Assembly: GCF_027913215.1 (NCBI RefSeq)
Contig: NZ_CP115784.1
Coordinates: 62,001 to 126,000 of the forward strand
From: Paracoccus aerodenitrificans
Lineage (GTDB): Bacteria; Pseudomonadota; Alphaproteobacteria; Rhodobacterales; Rhodobacteraceae
Length of the DNA stretch: 64,000 nucleotides
Reading direction: 5' to 3'
Shown here: one piece after another, positions 18,606 to 27,237 of the stretch
How positions within the stretch are numbered: position 1 is the stretch's first letter
Layout: each line of letters starts with the position of its first letter
Program-made: the position numbers and the translations under genes
Notes under the pieces: generated by a model
Databases searched by the model: none
Told to the model about the DNA's origin: nothing
Seen by the model: only the letters and a program-made list of their open reading frames with translations

Positions 18606-19835
18606 ATGACGCAGGCGGCAGGTGAAAAGGAATCGCTCGGCGGTAATGGTCCGGCCGGTTCTGCAGGTGCGGGAAAGACGGTTTCTGTGCTGGTGCCTTA
18701 CCTGCAAAAGCGGCGTAAAACTCGGGCAGATCCGAACCGGGCCGAGGTGCCGCGCCTGACTCCTGAACGGGCGGTTGCCACGGCGATCGGCCGCGCTGCC
18801 CAGAAAAACTGCGGGCTGCCGGTTTATCCCAAACAATCCGCTATTGCCCCTGCCACGCTGGCGGAACTGGTTGAGCTTCTTCCAGACCGCGCCCTGACAA
18901 TCGTGGTTGAGGATGTGACGGGCGGTCTGGGTGTGATCGCTCTCTGTCCCTCGATGTTGTCAGCGGTGATCGAGATGCAGGCGCTCGGGCGGGTCTCGTC
19001 GCGGATGCCGCCGGAACGACGCCCGACCCGGACGGATGCCGCGATTTGCGCTGATTTCGTTAATCTGGCGCTGTCGGAACTGTTCGCCGAACTGACAGCG
19101 GCGCAGCCGGGGGCGGCTGCTTCGGCCTATCGTTTCGCCAGTTTCGTGGATGATCCCAAACCGCTGGAACTGATGCTGGAGGATATCGCCTATCGCCGCT
19201 TTCAGCTTGATCTGAAAATCGGTGAGGGAGGGCTGCGGGACGCCACGTTTCTGGCATTCCTTCCCGATAATATGTCTGCGCATCTCGGGGTCGCCGGTGA
19301 TCCGCCGGAATGTACGCAGATCCCATCCATTCCGGCGTCGCGCAGCCTTTCCGCCGCAGTGCAGGCCGCGCCACTGACACTTTCCGCAATTCTGTGCAGG
19401 CGGCGCATGACCCTGCGTGAGTTGCGGTCTCTGGAACCGGGGACAGTGCTTTCTCTGCCGCATGGCGCGATCTTCGATGCGCGGCTTGAAACCCGCGAAG
19501 GGCAGGTCGTTGCGCGGGGTAAGCTTGGTGCGCTTCATGGCAGCCGGGCCATTCGAATCCTTGCCTCCGGCAACAGTGATGTTTCCGGCAGCGAGGCTGT
19601 GGCATCTGCTGAAAGCGTCGTTTCCGGGGCTGGTTCTTTGGCTGAAGCTGAAAGCAGCGATGATACCGGAAATGTTTTTGCATCAGTGCCTTCCGATGCC
19701 GCCGATATGGATAAAACGATGGATCAGCCTGGGATCGGAGATCTGGCGTTGCCCGACCCTTTCCGCCCGGATGGGGTGGCCGAAGAGGGTGAGATGGGCG
19801 ATTTGTCCCTGCCGCTCAATTTCGCCGTGGAATAG
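18606..19835 (+). CDS. Orphan FliM/FliN-like (SpoA domain) protein
   Basis: The 409-residue protein has a basic N-terminal segment (PYLQKRRKTR), a middle domain (about 55-200) reminiscent of FliM, and a SpoA/FliN-type beta domain at about 255-320 (MTLRELRSLEPGTVLSLP). An acidic, Ser-rich tail ends in GDLSLPLNFAVE. No other flagellar or type III secretion gene lies in the window. It may act in a motor switch encoded elsewhere, or be a remnant in a non-motile lineage. Confidence 0.65.
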   Translation: MTQAAGEKESLGGNGPAGSAGAGKTVSVLVPYLQKRRKTRADPNRAEVPRLTPERAVATAIGRAAQKNCGLPVYPKQSAIAPATLAELVELLPDRALTIVVEDVTGGLGVIALCPSMLSAVIEMQALGRVSSRMPPERRPTRTDAAICADFVNLALSELFAELTAAQPGAAASAYRFASFVDDPKPLELMLEDIAYRRFQLDLKIGEGGLRDATFLAFLPDNMSAHLGVAGDPPECTQIPSIPASRSLSAAVQAAPLTLSAILCRRRMTLRELRSLEPGTVLSLPHGAIFDARLETREGQVVARGKLGALHGSRAIRILASGNSDVSGSEAVASAESVVSGAGSLAEAESSDDTGNVFASVPSDAADMDKTMDQPGIGDLALPDPFRPDGVAEEGEMGDLSLPLNFAVE

Positions 19836-19997
19836 GCGGCTTCTTGGAAAACGGTTCGTCCCCGCCGTGCGATTCGCTGCATCGCCGCGCGTGTTATGGT
19901 GATTCGGCATCGCTTTTGTGACGAAACAGCGTACAAACTGCCGCGAAGCCTCTTTTCCCCTTGAAAAAAAGGCGTCATGGACGCATTTAACCTTTCG

Positions 19998-20014
19998 CCC
20001 GCCATCCCGGCGGG
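19998..20014 (+). other. Leader hairpin just before infA
   Basis: CCCGCC (19998-20003) pairs with GGCGGG (20009-20014) over a five-base loop. It ends ten bases before the AAGGAG ribosome-binding site of infA and could affect its translation. Confidence 0.35.
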
Positions 20015-20034
20015 AACCCCTTTAAGGAGTGATC

Positions 20035-20253
20035 ATGGCCAAGGAAGAAATGCTCGAATTCCCAGGCGTCGTGAAGGAACTCCTGCCTAACGCGACGTTC
20101 CGGGTCGAGCTTGAAAACGGCCATGAAATTATCGCGCATATGGCAGGCAAGATGCGGAAGAACCGCATCCGCGTTCTGGCCGGCGACAAGGTTCAGGTAG
20201 AGATGAACACATACGACCTGACCAAGGGACGTATCAACTATCGCTTCAAGTAA
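20035..20253 (+). CDS. infA: Translation initiation factor IF-1
   Basis: IF-1 blocks the ribosomal A site during initiation. The 72-residue OB-fold protein begins [20 protein letters not shown] and has the [14 protein letters not shown] segment that contacts 16S rRNA. The start is fixed by AAGGAG at 20024-20029, five bases upstream. The next gene, maf, follows after 92 bases. Confidence 0.98.
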   Translation: MAKEEMLEFPGVVKELLPNATFRVELENGHEIIAHMAGKMRKNRIRVLAGDKVQVEMNTYDLTKGRINYRFK

Positions 20254-20345
20254 TCCGATCCGCCATGCGGTGCGCCGCGTCTGGCTGTTGACACAGCGCT
20301 CCCGGGCAGCGTCGGGTTGGGGCAATCTGCAATGACGGCTCGATC

Positions 20346-20933
20346 ATGACGAAATGCCCACAGCTTATTCTGGCTTCAGCCAGTCCCCGGCGACTGGAAC
20401 TGCTTGCCCAGATCGGCATCGCCCCGGACGCCGTGCGCCCCGCCGATATCGACGAGACGCCGCATAAAGGTGAGCGCCCGCAGGATTATGTCCGCAGGAT
20501 GGCGCATGAGAAAGCTGCGGCGATCTCTGCCGCACCGGATGAAATTGTGCTGGCCGCCGATACGGTTGTGACCGCAGGCCGCCGGATCCTCGGGAAACCT
20601 GCCGATCGCGCCGAAGCCAGGGCGTTTCTGACGCTGCTTTCCGGTCGTCGCCATCGGGTCATGACTGCGATTGAACTGCGCCGCGAAGATCGCCATTGGT
20701 CGCGCTGCGTCCCGACGATTGTCAAAATGCGTCCTCTGGATACAGCGGAAATCGAGGATTATCTCGAAAGTGAGGAATGGCAGGGCAAAGCAGGCGGATA
20801 CGCGATTCAGGGACGTGCCGGTGCTTTCGTCACCTGGATCAGCGGCTCATTCACGGCGGTGGTCGGGCTGCCTCTGGCCGAGACCGCAACGCTGCTGAAC
20901 GCTGCCCGCACCGCACAGAAAGGAACGCAATGA
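20346..20933 (+). CDS. maf: Maf-like nucleotide pyrophosphatase
   Basis: Maf proteins hydrolyse non-canonical or modified nucleoside triphosphates (dTTP/UTP or m7GTP, depending on subtype). The 195-residue protein starts with the substrate-binding [14 protein letters not shown] motif, followed by [10 protein letters not shown] and the LAADTVV and GKPAD motifs. The subtype cannot be set by eye. Its stop overlaps the ATG of the RNase E/G gene (ATGA), as in many alphaproteobacteria. Confidence 0.93.
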   Translation: MTKCPQLILASASPRRLELLAQIGIAPDAVRPADIDETPHKGERPQDYVRRMAHEKAAAISAAPDEIVLAADTVVTAGRRILGKPADRAEARAFLTLLSGRRHRVMTAIELRREDRHWSRCVPTIVKMRPLDTAEIEDYLESEEWQGKAGGYAIQGRAGAFVTWISGSFTAVVGLPLAETATLLNAARTAQKGTQ

Positions 20934-21970
20934 AGGGTCGTCAGATCATTCTCGGACGCTTGCAGGGCCGTGACGCGGCGGTGCTTTTAGTGGATGGGCA
21001 GCTGGAAGACCTCGCCATCGATCCGTCGGATCTGGTTTCTTTCAGCCCCGGCGCGATCCTGCGTGGCCGTGTGAACCGGCTGATGAAAGGGCAGGGCGGT
21101 GTCTTCGTCACCTTGCCGGATGGGGTTAACGGCTATCTGCGCGACCGTTCCGGTCTGCGAGAGGGGCAATCAGCTCTGGTTCAGGTTGGCGGCGTTGCCG
21201 AACAGGGAAAGGCCGTCCCGCTGACAGCCCGGCTGCTGATCCGGGGGCGCTACGGTATCGTGACGCCGGGTGCTCCGGGCGTTAATCCCTCTCGTGCCAT
21301 CCGTGACGCTGACAGGCGTGACCGGCTTCAGCAGCTTGGTGAGGAAGCGCTTGCCGGGCGCGAATTCGGCCTGATCATGCGCAGCGTCTCTGGCACTGCC
21401 GATGACGGCGATATTCTGGCCGAGCTTTCAGAGTTGATAGGGGTTGCGGATGCGATCCATTCGGATGTCGAGGGCCCTCCCGAGTTGCTTCTCGATGCGC
21501 CGTCGTCTGCCGATACGGCCTGGCGCGATTGGATCGCAACCGATGGCGACACGGTCGAGGAACATGACGCGCTTCCCGATCAGGTTGTGGATGCAGTCGC
21601 GGAACTTGCCGCGCCGCGCATAGCCCTGCCCGGCGGCGCGTCTGCTTTCATAGAGCCAACGCGGGCCATTGTCGCAATCGACGTGAATACCGGTGCCGAC
21701 ACCTCGCCCGCGGCGGCTCTCAAGGCCAATATCGCTTTGGCGAGGCAGCTTCCCCGGCAGTTGCGGCTTCGCGGGTTGGGCGGTCAGGTGGTCATTGATT
21801 TTGCGCCGATCTCGAAACGTGAAAGGGGCACGCTGGAGCAGGAGATGAAAAAATCCTTCCGCGCGGATGGTCCGGACAGCGCATTGTCGGGATGGACAGC
21901 GATGGGGCTGTATGAGCTCAGTCGGAAGCGCGACCGGATCCCGCTGTCTTTGCTGATGGAGGCCGAATGA
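20930..21970 (+). CDS. Ribonuclease E/G family protein (short form)
   Basis: The ATG at 20930 overlaps the maf stop. The 346-residue protein has an N-terminal S1-like part ([21 protein letters not shown]), the middle AFEPTRA-like segment ([20 protein letters not shown]) with the DVNTG catalytic metal motif, and [16 protein letters not shown]. It is shorter than full RNase G (about 490) and lacks the zinc link and extended C-domain. It probably processes structured RNA, but the exact role is unknown. Confidence 0.85.
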   Translation: MKGRQIILGRLQGRDAAVLLVDGQLEDLAIDPSDLVSFSPGAILRGRVNRLMKGQGGVFVTLPDGVNGYLRDRSGLREGQSALVQVGGVAEQGKAVPLTARLLIRGRYGIVTPGAPGVNPSRAIRDADRRDRLQQLGEEALAGREFGLIMRSVSGTADDGDILAELSELIGVADAIHSDVEGPPELLLDAPSSADTAWRDWIATDGDTVEEHDALPDQVVDAVAELAAPRIALPGGASAFIEPTRAIVAIDVNTGADTSPAAALKANIALARQLPRQLRLRGLGGQVVIDFAPISKRERGTLEQEMKKSFRADGPDSALSGWTAMGLYELSRKRDRIPLSLLMEAE

Positions 21971-22128
21971 TGTCTCGCTGCCCGATCTGCAAAAAACCAA
22001 GTGCCGAGGCGTACCGTCTCTTCTGTTCCAAACGCTGCGCAGATGTCGATCTGGCGCATTGGCTGCGCGGCGATTACGTGATCCCCGGCGACAGCGCCAC
22101 GTCCTCTGAGGCGGGCGAAGAAGAATAG
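21967..22128 (+). CDS. yacG: YacG zinc-finger protein (DNA gyrase inhibitor type)
   Basis: A 53-residue protein starting at 21967 (ATGATG; the second ATG at 21970 is an equal choice), four bases into the previous gene's end. It has four Cys in the C-X2-C...C-X3-C pattern (C5, C8, C20, C24: SRCPICKK and FCSKRC) and the YacG signature [14 protein letters not shown]. coli YacG binds and inhibits gyrase. It closes the maf-RNase-yacG unit. Confidence 0.9.
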   Translation: MMSRCPICKKPSAEAYRLFCSKRCADVDLAHWLRGDYVIPGDSATSSEAGEEE

Positions 22129-22195
22129 CGTTTTCGCTCTGGACACTGCGAACTGGCTTGCGTAAACAGCCTCACACCTCAGCACAGGCTGACGT

Positions 22196-22271
22196 GCCCG
22201 GATAGCTCAGTTGGTAGAGCAGCGGATTGAAAATCCGCGTGTCGGTGGTTCGAATCCGCCTCCGGGCACCA
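22196..22271 (+). tRNA. tRNA-Phe (GAA)
   Basis: A 76-base cloverleaf with a 7-bp acceptor stem (GCCCGGA/TCCGGGC), the D arm TAGCTCAGTTGGTAGAGCA, an anticodon stem GCGGA/TCCGC around loop TTGAAAA with anticodon GAA at 22229-22231, and the T arm GGTTCGAATCC. The 3' CCA is encoded (22269-22271). Confidence 0.98.
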
Positions 22272-22515
22272 TTTGCAAAGATCTGTCAGTTTCAATCTTG
22301 TCGCACGCCTGCTTTTTGGCAGTTTCTTTGCAGCTCATTTTGAATGAGCGCAGCAATGTTCAGACGAAGCTGCCGACGCTTTCGCAAAGTGTCGTTTTCC
22401 CCAATCTTGGATTAGAACAATATGTTCCGGGCTTGCGGGATGTTTTTATTCAGATCGCAAACGGGCATACGGCAGAGCTATGTCGTGCGGTGATCGTTAT
22501 CATGAGGTGGACCGC

Positions 22516-23127
22516 TTAAGTTCGCCACCTTATCCAGCGAGGCACCAAGCGTTGATAAGCGATATATTCCGCGCCGATTGACGCCGACAGGGCCGCTTCC
22601 TCCTGCCTGATCTGATGGCGGGCAGACAGGTAGAACACCACTGCGCCAAGTATTGTCGGGCTTGCGGGTGCCGCAATAGTCACGCCTGAAAGAAGGATAA
22701 GCTGGCCAAGAAATGTCGGGTTTCGGCTGATGCGAAACAGGCCGCTCTGCACGAAAGGGCCAGTCTCTTCGGTCGCTACGCCCACCCGCCATGAGACACC
22801 CATCGACATCTGCGCTGCGAAAGCCAGCATAGCCCCGCCTGCGGCTAGGGCTATCCCGACAAAACCAGATACTGGTCGAGAGGTTGGGCTCCATATCGGA
22901 TCGAATTCGCCAATAGAAGGAAGAATTGACCAGACCAAGGGACCTGCGAAACTCAGTGTGAAAGCTGCGCGAAATCCTGTCGCAGCAAGTCTGTCCCGAC
23001 CGCTCGTCTGACCGAACAGCCAAATCGGTCGTCCCGCTGCTCGGGCCGCCTCGGAGCCGCCCCATAAGAAGAGCACCAGATATGCGCAAAGAACCGCAGC
23101 CGCTGCCAGCCCGAATGCGCTCGGCAC
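22516..23127 (-). CDS. ICMT-like integral membrane methyltransferase
   Basis: The 203-residue protein has four to five hydrophobic helices and the C-terminal signature of the isoprenylcysteine-carboxyl-methyltransferase/PEMT fold: GPFVQSGLFRISRNPTFLGQ and, later, QEEAALSASIGAEYIAYQRLVPRW. The methyl acceptor in bacteria is not known. It begins six bases after the stop of the metal ATPase gene and is surely co-transcribed with it, so a role in metal resistance or envelope change under metal stress is an inference. Confidence 0.82.
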   Translation of the reverse strand: MPSAFGLAAAAVLCAYLVLFLWGGSEAARAAGRPIWLFGQTSGRDRLAATGFRAAFTLSFAGPLVWSILPSIGEFDPIWSPTSRPVSGFVGIALAAGGAMLAFAAQMSMGVSWRVGVATEETGPFVQSGLFRISRNPTFLGQLILLSGVTIAAPASPTILGAVVFYLSARHQIRQEEAALSASIGAEYIAYQRLVPRWIRWRT

Positions 23128-23132
23128 TCGCT

Positions 23133-25388
23133 CTATCCTGTCTTTTCCGGGTTGAAACCCAGAAGACGCAGCGCATTCAGTGTGACCAGAACCGTTGCGC
23201 CTGTATCGGCGAGGATCGCGAGCCAGAGACCTGTGATGCCGAGGATGGAAGTGACAAGGAAGATTGCCTTGAGGCCAAGCGCAAGTGTGACGTTCTGACG
23301 GATATTGACCATCGTGGCACGTGCCAGCCGGATCTGAGCGGGGATGTCGGTCACGCGATCGCGCAGAATGGCGGCATCCGCCGTTTCAAGCGCGACATCG
23401 GTGCCAGAGCCCATCGCAACCCCGACGCTCGCCTGTTTGAGCGCCGGAGCGTCGTTGATCCCGTCGCCAACCATCATCACGCCGCCCGATGCAGCCATTT
23501 CGCGGATGGCGACAAGCTTGTCTTTGGGAAGCATTTCGGCGCGGAACCCGGTTCCAAGGCCTTCCGCAATGGCGGCTGCCGTGCGAGGATTGTCTCCTGT
23601 CAGGATGATCGGCGAAAGTTCCAGATCGCGCAACTGACGGACAGCCTCGACAGCGTCGCTGCGCAGTTCATCGCGCATCGCGATAAGCCCGAATGCGGTC
23701 TTCTGATCGAATAATACCGCAATGGTCTTGCCTTCGTTTTCAAGCGCGGTTGCGCGGTCGGCAAGGTCGCCGGACAGCACCCCCTGTTCCGAAGCATAAC
23801 GCGGGCTGGCGACTGTCAGAGACCGTCCGTCGACTGTCGCGGCGACGCCCTTTCCCGTTATCGCCCTCGCATCCGACGCCGCCGGAAGCTCCACTCCTTC
23901 GGCACGGCGCAGGATTGCCTGAGCAAGCGGGTGGCTCGATCCTGTTTCGACTGCGGCGGCAAGGCGGATGACTTCATCCTCGGACATATCAGGAGCTGCC
24001 ACCACATCCGTCACTTGCGGGCGTCCGTGGGTGAGTGTTCCGGTCTTGTCGAACGCGATCTGACGGACATTTGCGGCGGCCTCGATCACCGCTCCGCCTT
24101 TCATCAGGAGGCCTCGTTTCGCGCCGGATGACAGGGCTGATGCGATCGAGGCGGGGACCGAAATGACAAGTGCGCAAGGGCAGCCGATCAGCAGTAGCGT
24201 CAGGCCGCGATAGATCCAGTTCTGCCAGTCCGCCCCGAAAAACAGCGGCGGGATCAGAATCACCGCAGCCGCAAGAGCGACGATCAGCGGCATGTACCAG
24301 CGGCTGAAGCGGTCGATGAAACGCTCGGTCGGGGCGCGGGCTTCCTCGGCATCCTCTACCAGCCGGATGATCCGGGCGATGGTATTGTCCTGCGCTTCGG
24401 TGGTCACCCTGATCCGCAACGCCGCCTCGGTATTGATCGCACCGGCAAAGACCGCATCGCCGGGGCCGCGCGTATTGGGCACGCTTTCGCCGGTGACCGG
24501 GCTTTCGTCGATGCCGCTGGTTCCCTCGATGATCTCGCCATCCGCAGGGATGCGGTCGCCGGGCCGGACCAGAACGGTCTGGCCGAGCGTCAGGCTTTCG
24601 GCGGGAACTTCGCGGGTCCGGCCATCTATCTCAAGCAAAGCGGTTTTCGGGACAAGATCGGCCAGAGCGCGGATGCCGTCGCGGGCCTTGTTCGCGGCGA
24701 CGCCCTCCAGCACCTCGCCGACAGCGAAGAGGAACACCACCAATGCCGCTTCTTCTGCTGCGCCGATGAACAGCGCTCCGACCGCGGCGATGGTCATCAG
24801 GCTTTCAATCGTGAAAGGCTCGCCCAAGCGAAGCGCTGTGTAGGCACGTTTTGCAATCGGGGCGACGCCGATCACGCAGGCTGCGACGAATGCCCAATAG
24901 CCCGCCGGGCCGGCGATCAGCCAGCTTACACACCATGCCGCGGCCAGCAGAAGTCCGGTGCCGATGACGAGACGACCCTTTGCGGTTTCATACCAGCGTT
25001 TGCCGCGATCTGCCGGGTCGTCATGCAGATGGCCGGATGTCTGCGTGTCATCTGCGTGGTCGGAGGTCTCTGAGCCATGATCGTGGCCTGAGCAGTCAGA
25101 ATGGTCATGCGCTTCGGCCCCCGGTGAGGGAACTGGCTTTGAGGAAGGGGCGGTCGCCCCCTTTTCAGCGATGCCGTAACCGAGTTTGCGCACGGTGTCT
25201 TCGACCTCCGAGCGCTGCGTCTGCGAGGTGTCCAGTTGCAATTTCAGCTTTTCGCTCATCACGGTGACGCTGACCTCGGTAACGCCCGGAAGGCGACCAA
25301 CCGCATTGCGAATCTTTCCCGCGCAGCTTGCGCAATCCATTCCGCTGATCGACCATTCGCAGGCGGCGTTCCGATCGGTGATGCTCAT
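23133..25388 (-). CDS. zntA: Zn2+/Cd2+/Pb2+-type P1B ATPase (ZntA/CadA)
   Basis: The pump exports divalent soft metals. The 751-residue protein has an N-terminal HMA domain with GMDCASC (16-22), a His/Asp-rich linker (94-122, HDHSDCSGHDHG), the CPC transport motif at 403-405, phosphorylated D447 in DKTGTLT, and GDGINDAP. The start is placed at 25388: the frame reaches 25430, but that lies at or before the transcription start predicted from the MerR-type promoter, and the 25388 ATG has AGAGAG upstream. Zn, Cd and Pb cannot be told apart here. Confidence 0.92.
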   Translation of the reverse strand: MSITDRNAACEWSISGMDCASCAGKIRNAVGRLPGVTEVSVTVMSEKLKLQLDTSQTQRSEVEDTVRKLGYGIAEKGATAPSSKPVPSPGAEAHDHSDCSGHDHGSETSDHADDTQTSGHLHDDPADRGKRWYETAKGRLVIGTGLLLAAAWCVSWLIAGPAGYWAFVAACVIGVAPIAKRAYTALRLGEPFTIESLMTIAAVGALFIGAAEEAALVVFLFAVGEVLEGVAANKARDGIRALADLVPKTALLEIDGRTREVPAESLTLGQTVLVRPGDRIPADGEIIEGTSGIDESPVTGESVPNTRGPGDAVFAGAINTEAALRIRVTTEAQDNTIARIIRLVEDAEEARAPTERFIDRFSRWYMPLIVALAAAVILIPPLFFGADWQNWIYRGLTLLLIGCPCALVISVPASIASALSSGAKRGLLMKGGAVIEAAANVRQIAFDKTGTLTHGRPQVTDVVAAPDMSEDEVIRLAAAVETGSSHPLAQAILRRAEGVELPAASDARAITGKGVAATVDGRSLTVASPRYASEQGVLSGDLADRATALENEGKTIAVLFDQKTAFGLIAMRDELRSDAVEAVRQLRDLELSPIILTGDNPRTAAAIAEGLGTGFRAEMLPKDKLVAIREMAASGGVMMVGDGINDAPALKQASVGVAMGSGTDVALETADAAILRDRVTDIPAQIRLARATMVNIRQNVTLALGLKAIFLVTSILGITGLWLAILADTGATVLVTLNALRLLGFNPEKTG

Positions 25389-25431
25389 CCTTACAACTCT
25401 CTTTCCCGGCACAGGCTTTTTTCGAATCATA

Positions 25432-25462
25432 AGGCTAATGTCTCTAGCCGCTATAGGTTCAA
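25432..25462 (-). promoter_or_regulatory. MerR-family-type promoter/operator of the metal ATPase
   Basis: On the minus strand TTGAAC (25462-25457) and TAGCCT (25437-25432) are separated by 19 bases, the over-long spacing typical of MerR-activated promoters. The spacer contains CTATAGCGGCTAGAG, an imperfect dyad (CTATAGC-G-GCTAGAG) close to the core known for CadR/PbrR operators. No MerR-family gene lies in the window, so the activator must be encoded elsewhere. Confidence 0.7.
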
Positions 25463-25576
25463 GAGTTTTCTGATGCTGCAGGAGATAAAATCAGACTGTC
25501 CCCCAAGTAGGTTTCTGAGGCAGAAGAACATGTCTGATGTCCGATGCTGTACAAGAAAACAGGCAGGTGAAGCCGT

Positions 25577-26053
25577 TCACCCGACCTTGTTCAAAACATC
25601 ACCTTCCATCTCTTCGGTGTCCCGACCTTCAAGCCCGGCGGTCACCTTCTTCAGCAGGCGCATGAACTCTTCCTGCTCCTCAGGTTCCAGCGGGGCGAGT
25701 ATTCGTGCCTGCGCGGCGCGTACGGCTGGCTTGATTGTCTGGACCACAGATTCGCCGCGCTCGGTCAGGCGCAGCAGGCGTGCGCGGCGGTCCTCTTCAC
25801 GGACCTCGCGAGTCAGGTAGCCCCGGCTTTCCAGGCGGCTGACCACACCGCCAATTGTGACGCGATCATAGGCGACAAGTCCGGCCAGCGTTGCCTGATC
25901 GATCCCTTCCCGCTGCGCCAGCGTCAGCAGCGAGCCGTATTGAACCGGCGTCAACTCGAAACCGGCTTCCCTGGTTTCGGTTGCGAAGGCGCTGACGGCC
26001 AGCTGGTGAAGTCGGCGGATCATATGTCCGGGAAGATTGCCAAGTGTGTCCAT
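25577..26053 (-). CDS. MarR-family regulator of the gentisate operon
   Basis: The 158-residue protein is one winged-helix MarR domain: ELTPVQYGSLLTLAQREG, recognition helix region DRVTIGGVVSRLESRGYLTRE and the wing REEDRRARLLRLTERG. Helices at both ends should dimerise. It is divergent from the gentisate dioxygenase gene across 107 bases holding a long palindrome, so it most likely represses its own and the catabolic promoter until an aromatic ligand binds. The ligand is a guess from context. Confidence 0.88.
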   Translation of the reverse strand: MDTLGNLPGHMIRRLHQLAVSAFATETREAGFELTPVQYGSLLTLAQREGIDQATLAGLVAYDRVTIGGVVSRLESRGYLTREVREEDRRARLLRLTERGESVVQTIKPAVRAAQARILAPLEPEEQEEFMRLLKKVTAGLEGRDTEEMEGDVLNKVG

Positions 26054-26094
26054 GCTGTAAAATTGTTCCCTCTTCGGGCGATGACAAGAAATTT

Positions 26095-26131
26095 ATTGAT
26101 AAGTATACGTTTCATTAGTATACATATCAAT
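26095..26131. promoter_or_regulatory. 37-bp palindrome holding two overlapping divergent promoters (MarR operator)
   Basis: Arms ATTGATAAGTATAC (26095-26108) and GTATACATATCAAT (26118-26131) match at 13 of 14 positions around a nine-base centre. The plus strand reads TTGATA (26096-26101), 17 bases, TATACA (26119-26124). The minus strand reads TTGATA (26130-26125), 17 bases, TATACT (26107-26102). Predicted leaders are about 30 bases to the dioxygenase and 42 to marR. A bound MarR dimer would cover both promoters. Confidence 0.75.
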
Positions 26132-26160
26132 ATGGCGATTCGTGAGGGAGGACGCTGATC

Positions 26161-27237
26161 ATGGACAATGCGATGCAACCTGAAGACACGCCCGAACTGC
26201 GGCGGCTTTATCAGGGGTTCAAGGATAATCACCTTAATCCGCTCTGGACGCAGATCGGCGATCTGATGCCGGTGCATCCGCGCCCCAAAGCTGTCGCGCA
26301 TGTCTGGAAATGGTCGGAGCTTTATCCTCTGGCCAAGGAATCCGGCGATCTCGTTCCCGTCGGCAGGGGTGGAGAGCGGCGCGCGATTGGTCTTGCCAAT
26401 CCCGGACTGGGCGGTGAGGCCTATATCTCGCCGACGCTCTGGTGCGCTATCCAGTATCTCGGCCCACGTGAAACCGCGCCGGAGCATCGGCATTCACAGA
26501 ATGCGTTCCGCTTTGTGGTGGAAGGCGAAGGGGTCTGGACCGTGGTTAACGGCGATCCCGTGCGAATGAGCCGCGGTGATTTCCTGCTGACGCCTGGCTG
26601 GTGCTTCCACGGCCATCACAACGATACCGATCACCCGATGGCGTGGATTGACGGGCTGGATATTCCCTTCAGCTTCCAGAACGATGTCGGTTTCTTTGAA
26701 TTCGGCGCGGATCGTGTCACCGATTACGCAACGCCCCGCTTCTCGCGTGGTGAGCGTCTGTGGTGTCACCCCGGATTGCGCCCCCTGTCGCAGCTTGAAA
26801 ATACCACCGCCAGCCCGATCGGCGCCTATCGGTGGGAGTTCACCGATGCTGCCCTGACCCAGCAATTGCTGCTGGAGGATGAAGGCCATCCGGCGACCTA
26901 TGCACAGGGACATGCTGCCGTCAGATATGTGAACCCGACCACTGGTGGCGATGTGATGCCGACCATCCGCGCCGAGTTCCACCGGCTGCGCGAGGGGACC
27001 GAGACACAGACCCGGCGTGAGGTCGGATCGACCGTGTTCCAGGTCTTCGAAGGCAGCGGTGCCGTTGTGATGAACGGTGAGACCAGGACACTTGAGAAGG
27101 GCGATATCTTCGTGATCCCCTCATGGGTTGCATGGTCCCTTCAGGCCGAAACGCAATTCGATCTGTTCCGCTTCTCGGATGCGCCGATCATGGAGCGGCT
27201 GCATTTCGGGCGCTCGATGATCGAGGGTGGTGAATGA
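26161..27237 (+). CDS. Gentisate 1,2-dioxygenase
   Basis: The enzyme opens the gentisate ring with O2 and Fe(II) to give maleylpyruvate. The 358-residue protein is a two-cupin (bicupin) type. The first cupin carries the iron ligands H109, H111 and H150 (PEHRHSQNAFRFVVEG and GWCFHGHHND). A second cupin (about 260-345) ends GDIFVIPSWVAWSLQAE. It is the first gene of the gentisate operon and overlaps the next by four bases. The neighbouring fumarylpyruvate hydrolase, GST-type isomerase and 3-hydroxybenzoate 6-hydroxylase support the substrate. Confidence 0.93.
   Translation: MDNAMQPEDTPELRRLYQGFKDNHLNPLWTQIGDLMPVHPRPKAVAHVWKWSELYPLAKESGDLVPVGRGGERRAIGLANPGLGGEAYISPTLWCAIQYLGPRETAPEHRHSQNAFRFVVEGEGVWTVVNGDPVRMSRGDFLLTPGWCFHGHHNDTDHPMAWIDGLDIPFSFQNDVGFFEFGADRVTDYATPRFSRGERLWCHPGLRPLSQLENTTASPIGAYRWEFTDAALTQQLLLEDEGHPATYAQGHAAVRYVNPTTGGDVMPTIRAEFHRLREGTETQTRREVGSTVFQVFEGSGAVVMNGETRTLEKGDIFVIPSWVAWSLQAETQFDLFRFSDAPIMERLHFGRSMIEGGE

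Noticed and set aside
20287..20340. Promoter for maf from TTGACA after infA
   Set aside because: The -35-like hexamer has no acceptable -10 at 16-18 bases; the downstream DNA is GC-rich.
22272..22515. Possible att site or island border at tRNA-Phe
   Set aside because: I find no direct repeat of the tRNA 3' end, no integrase gene and no clear composition change.
22211..22519. Open frame starting inside tRNA-Phe
   Set aside because: It overlaps a perfect tRNA, and the 244 bases after it show no ribosome-binding site or family features.
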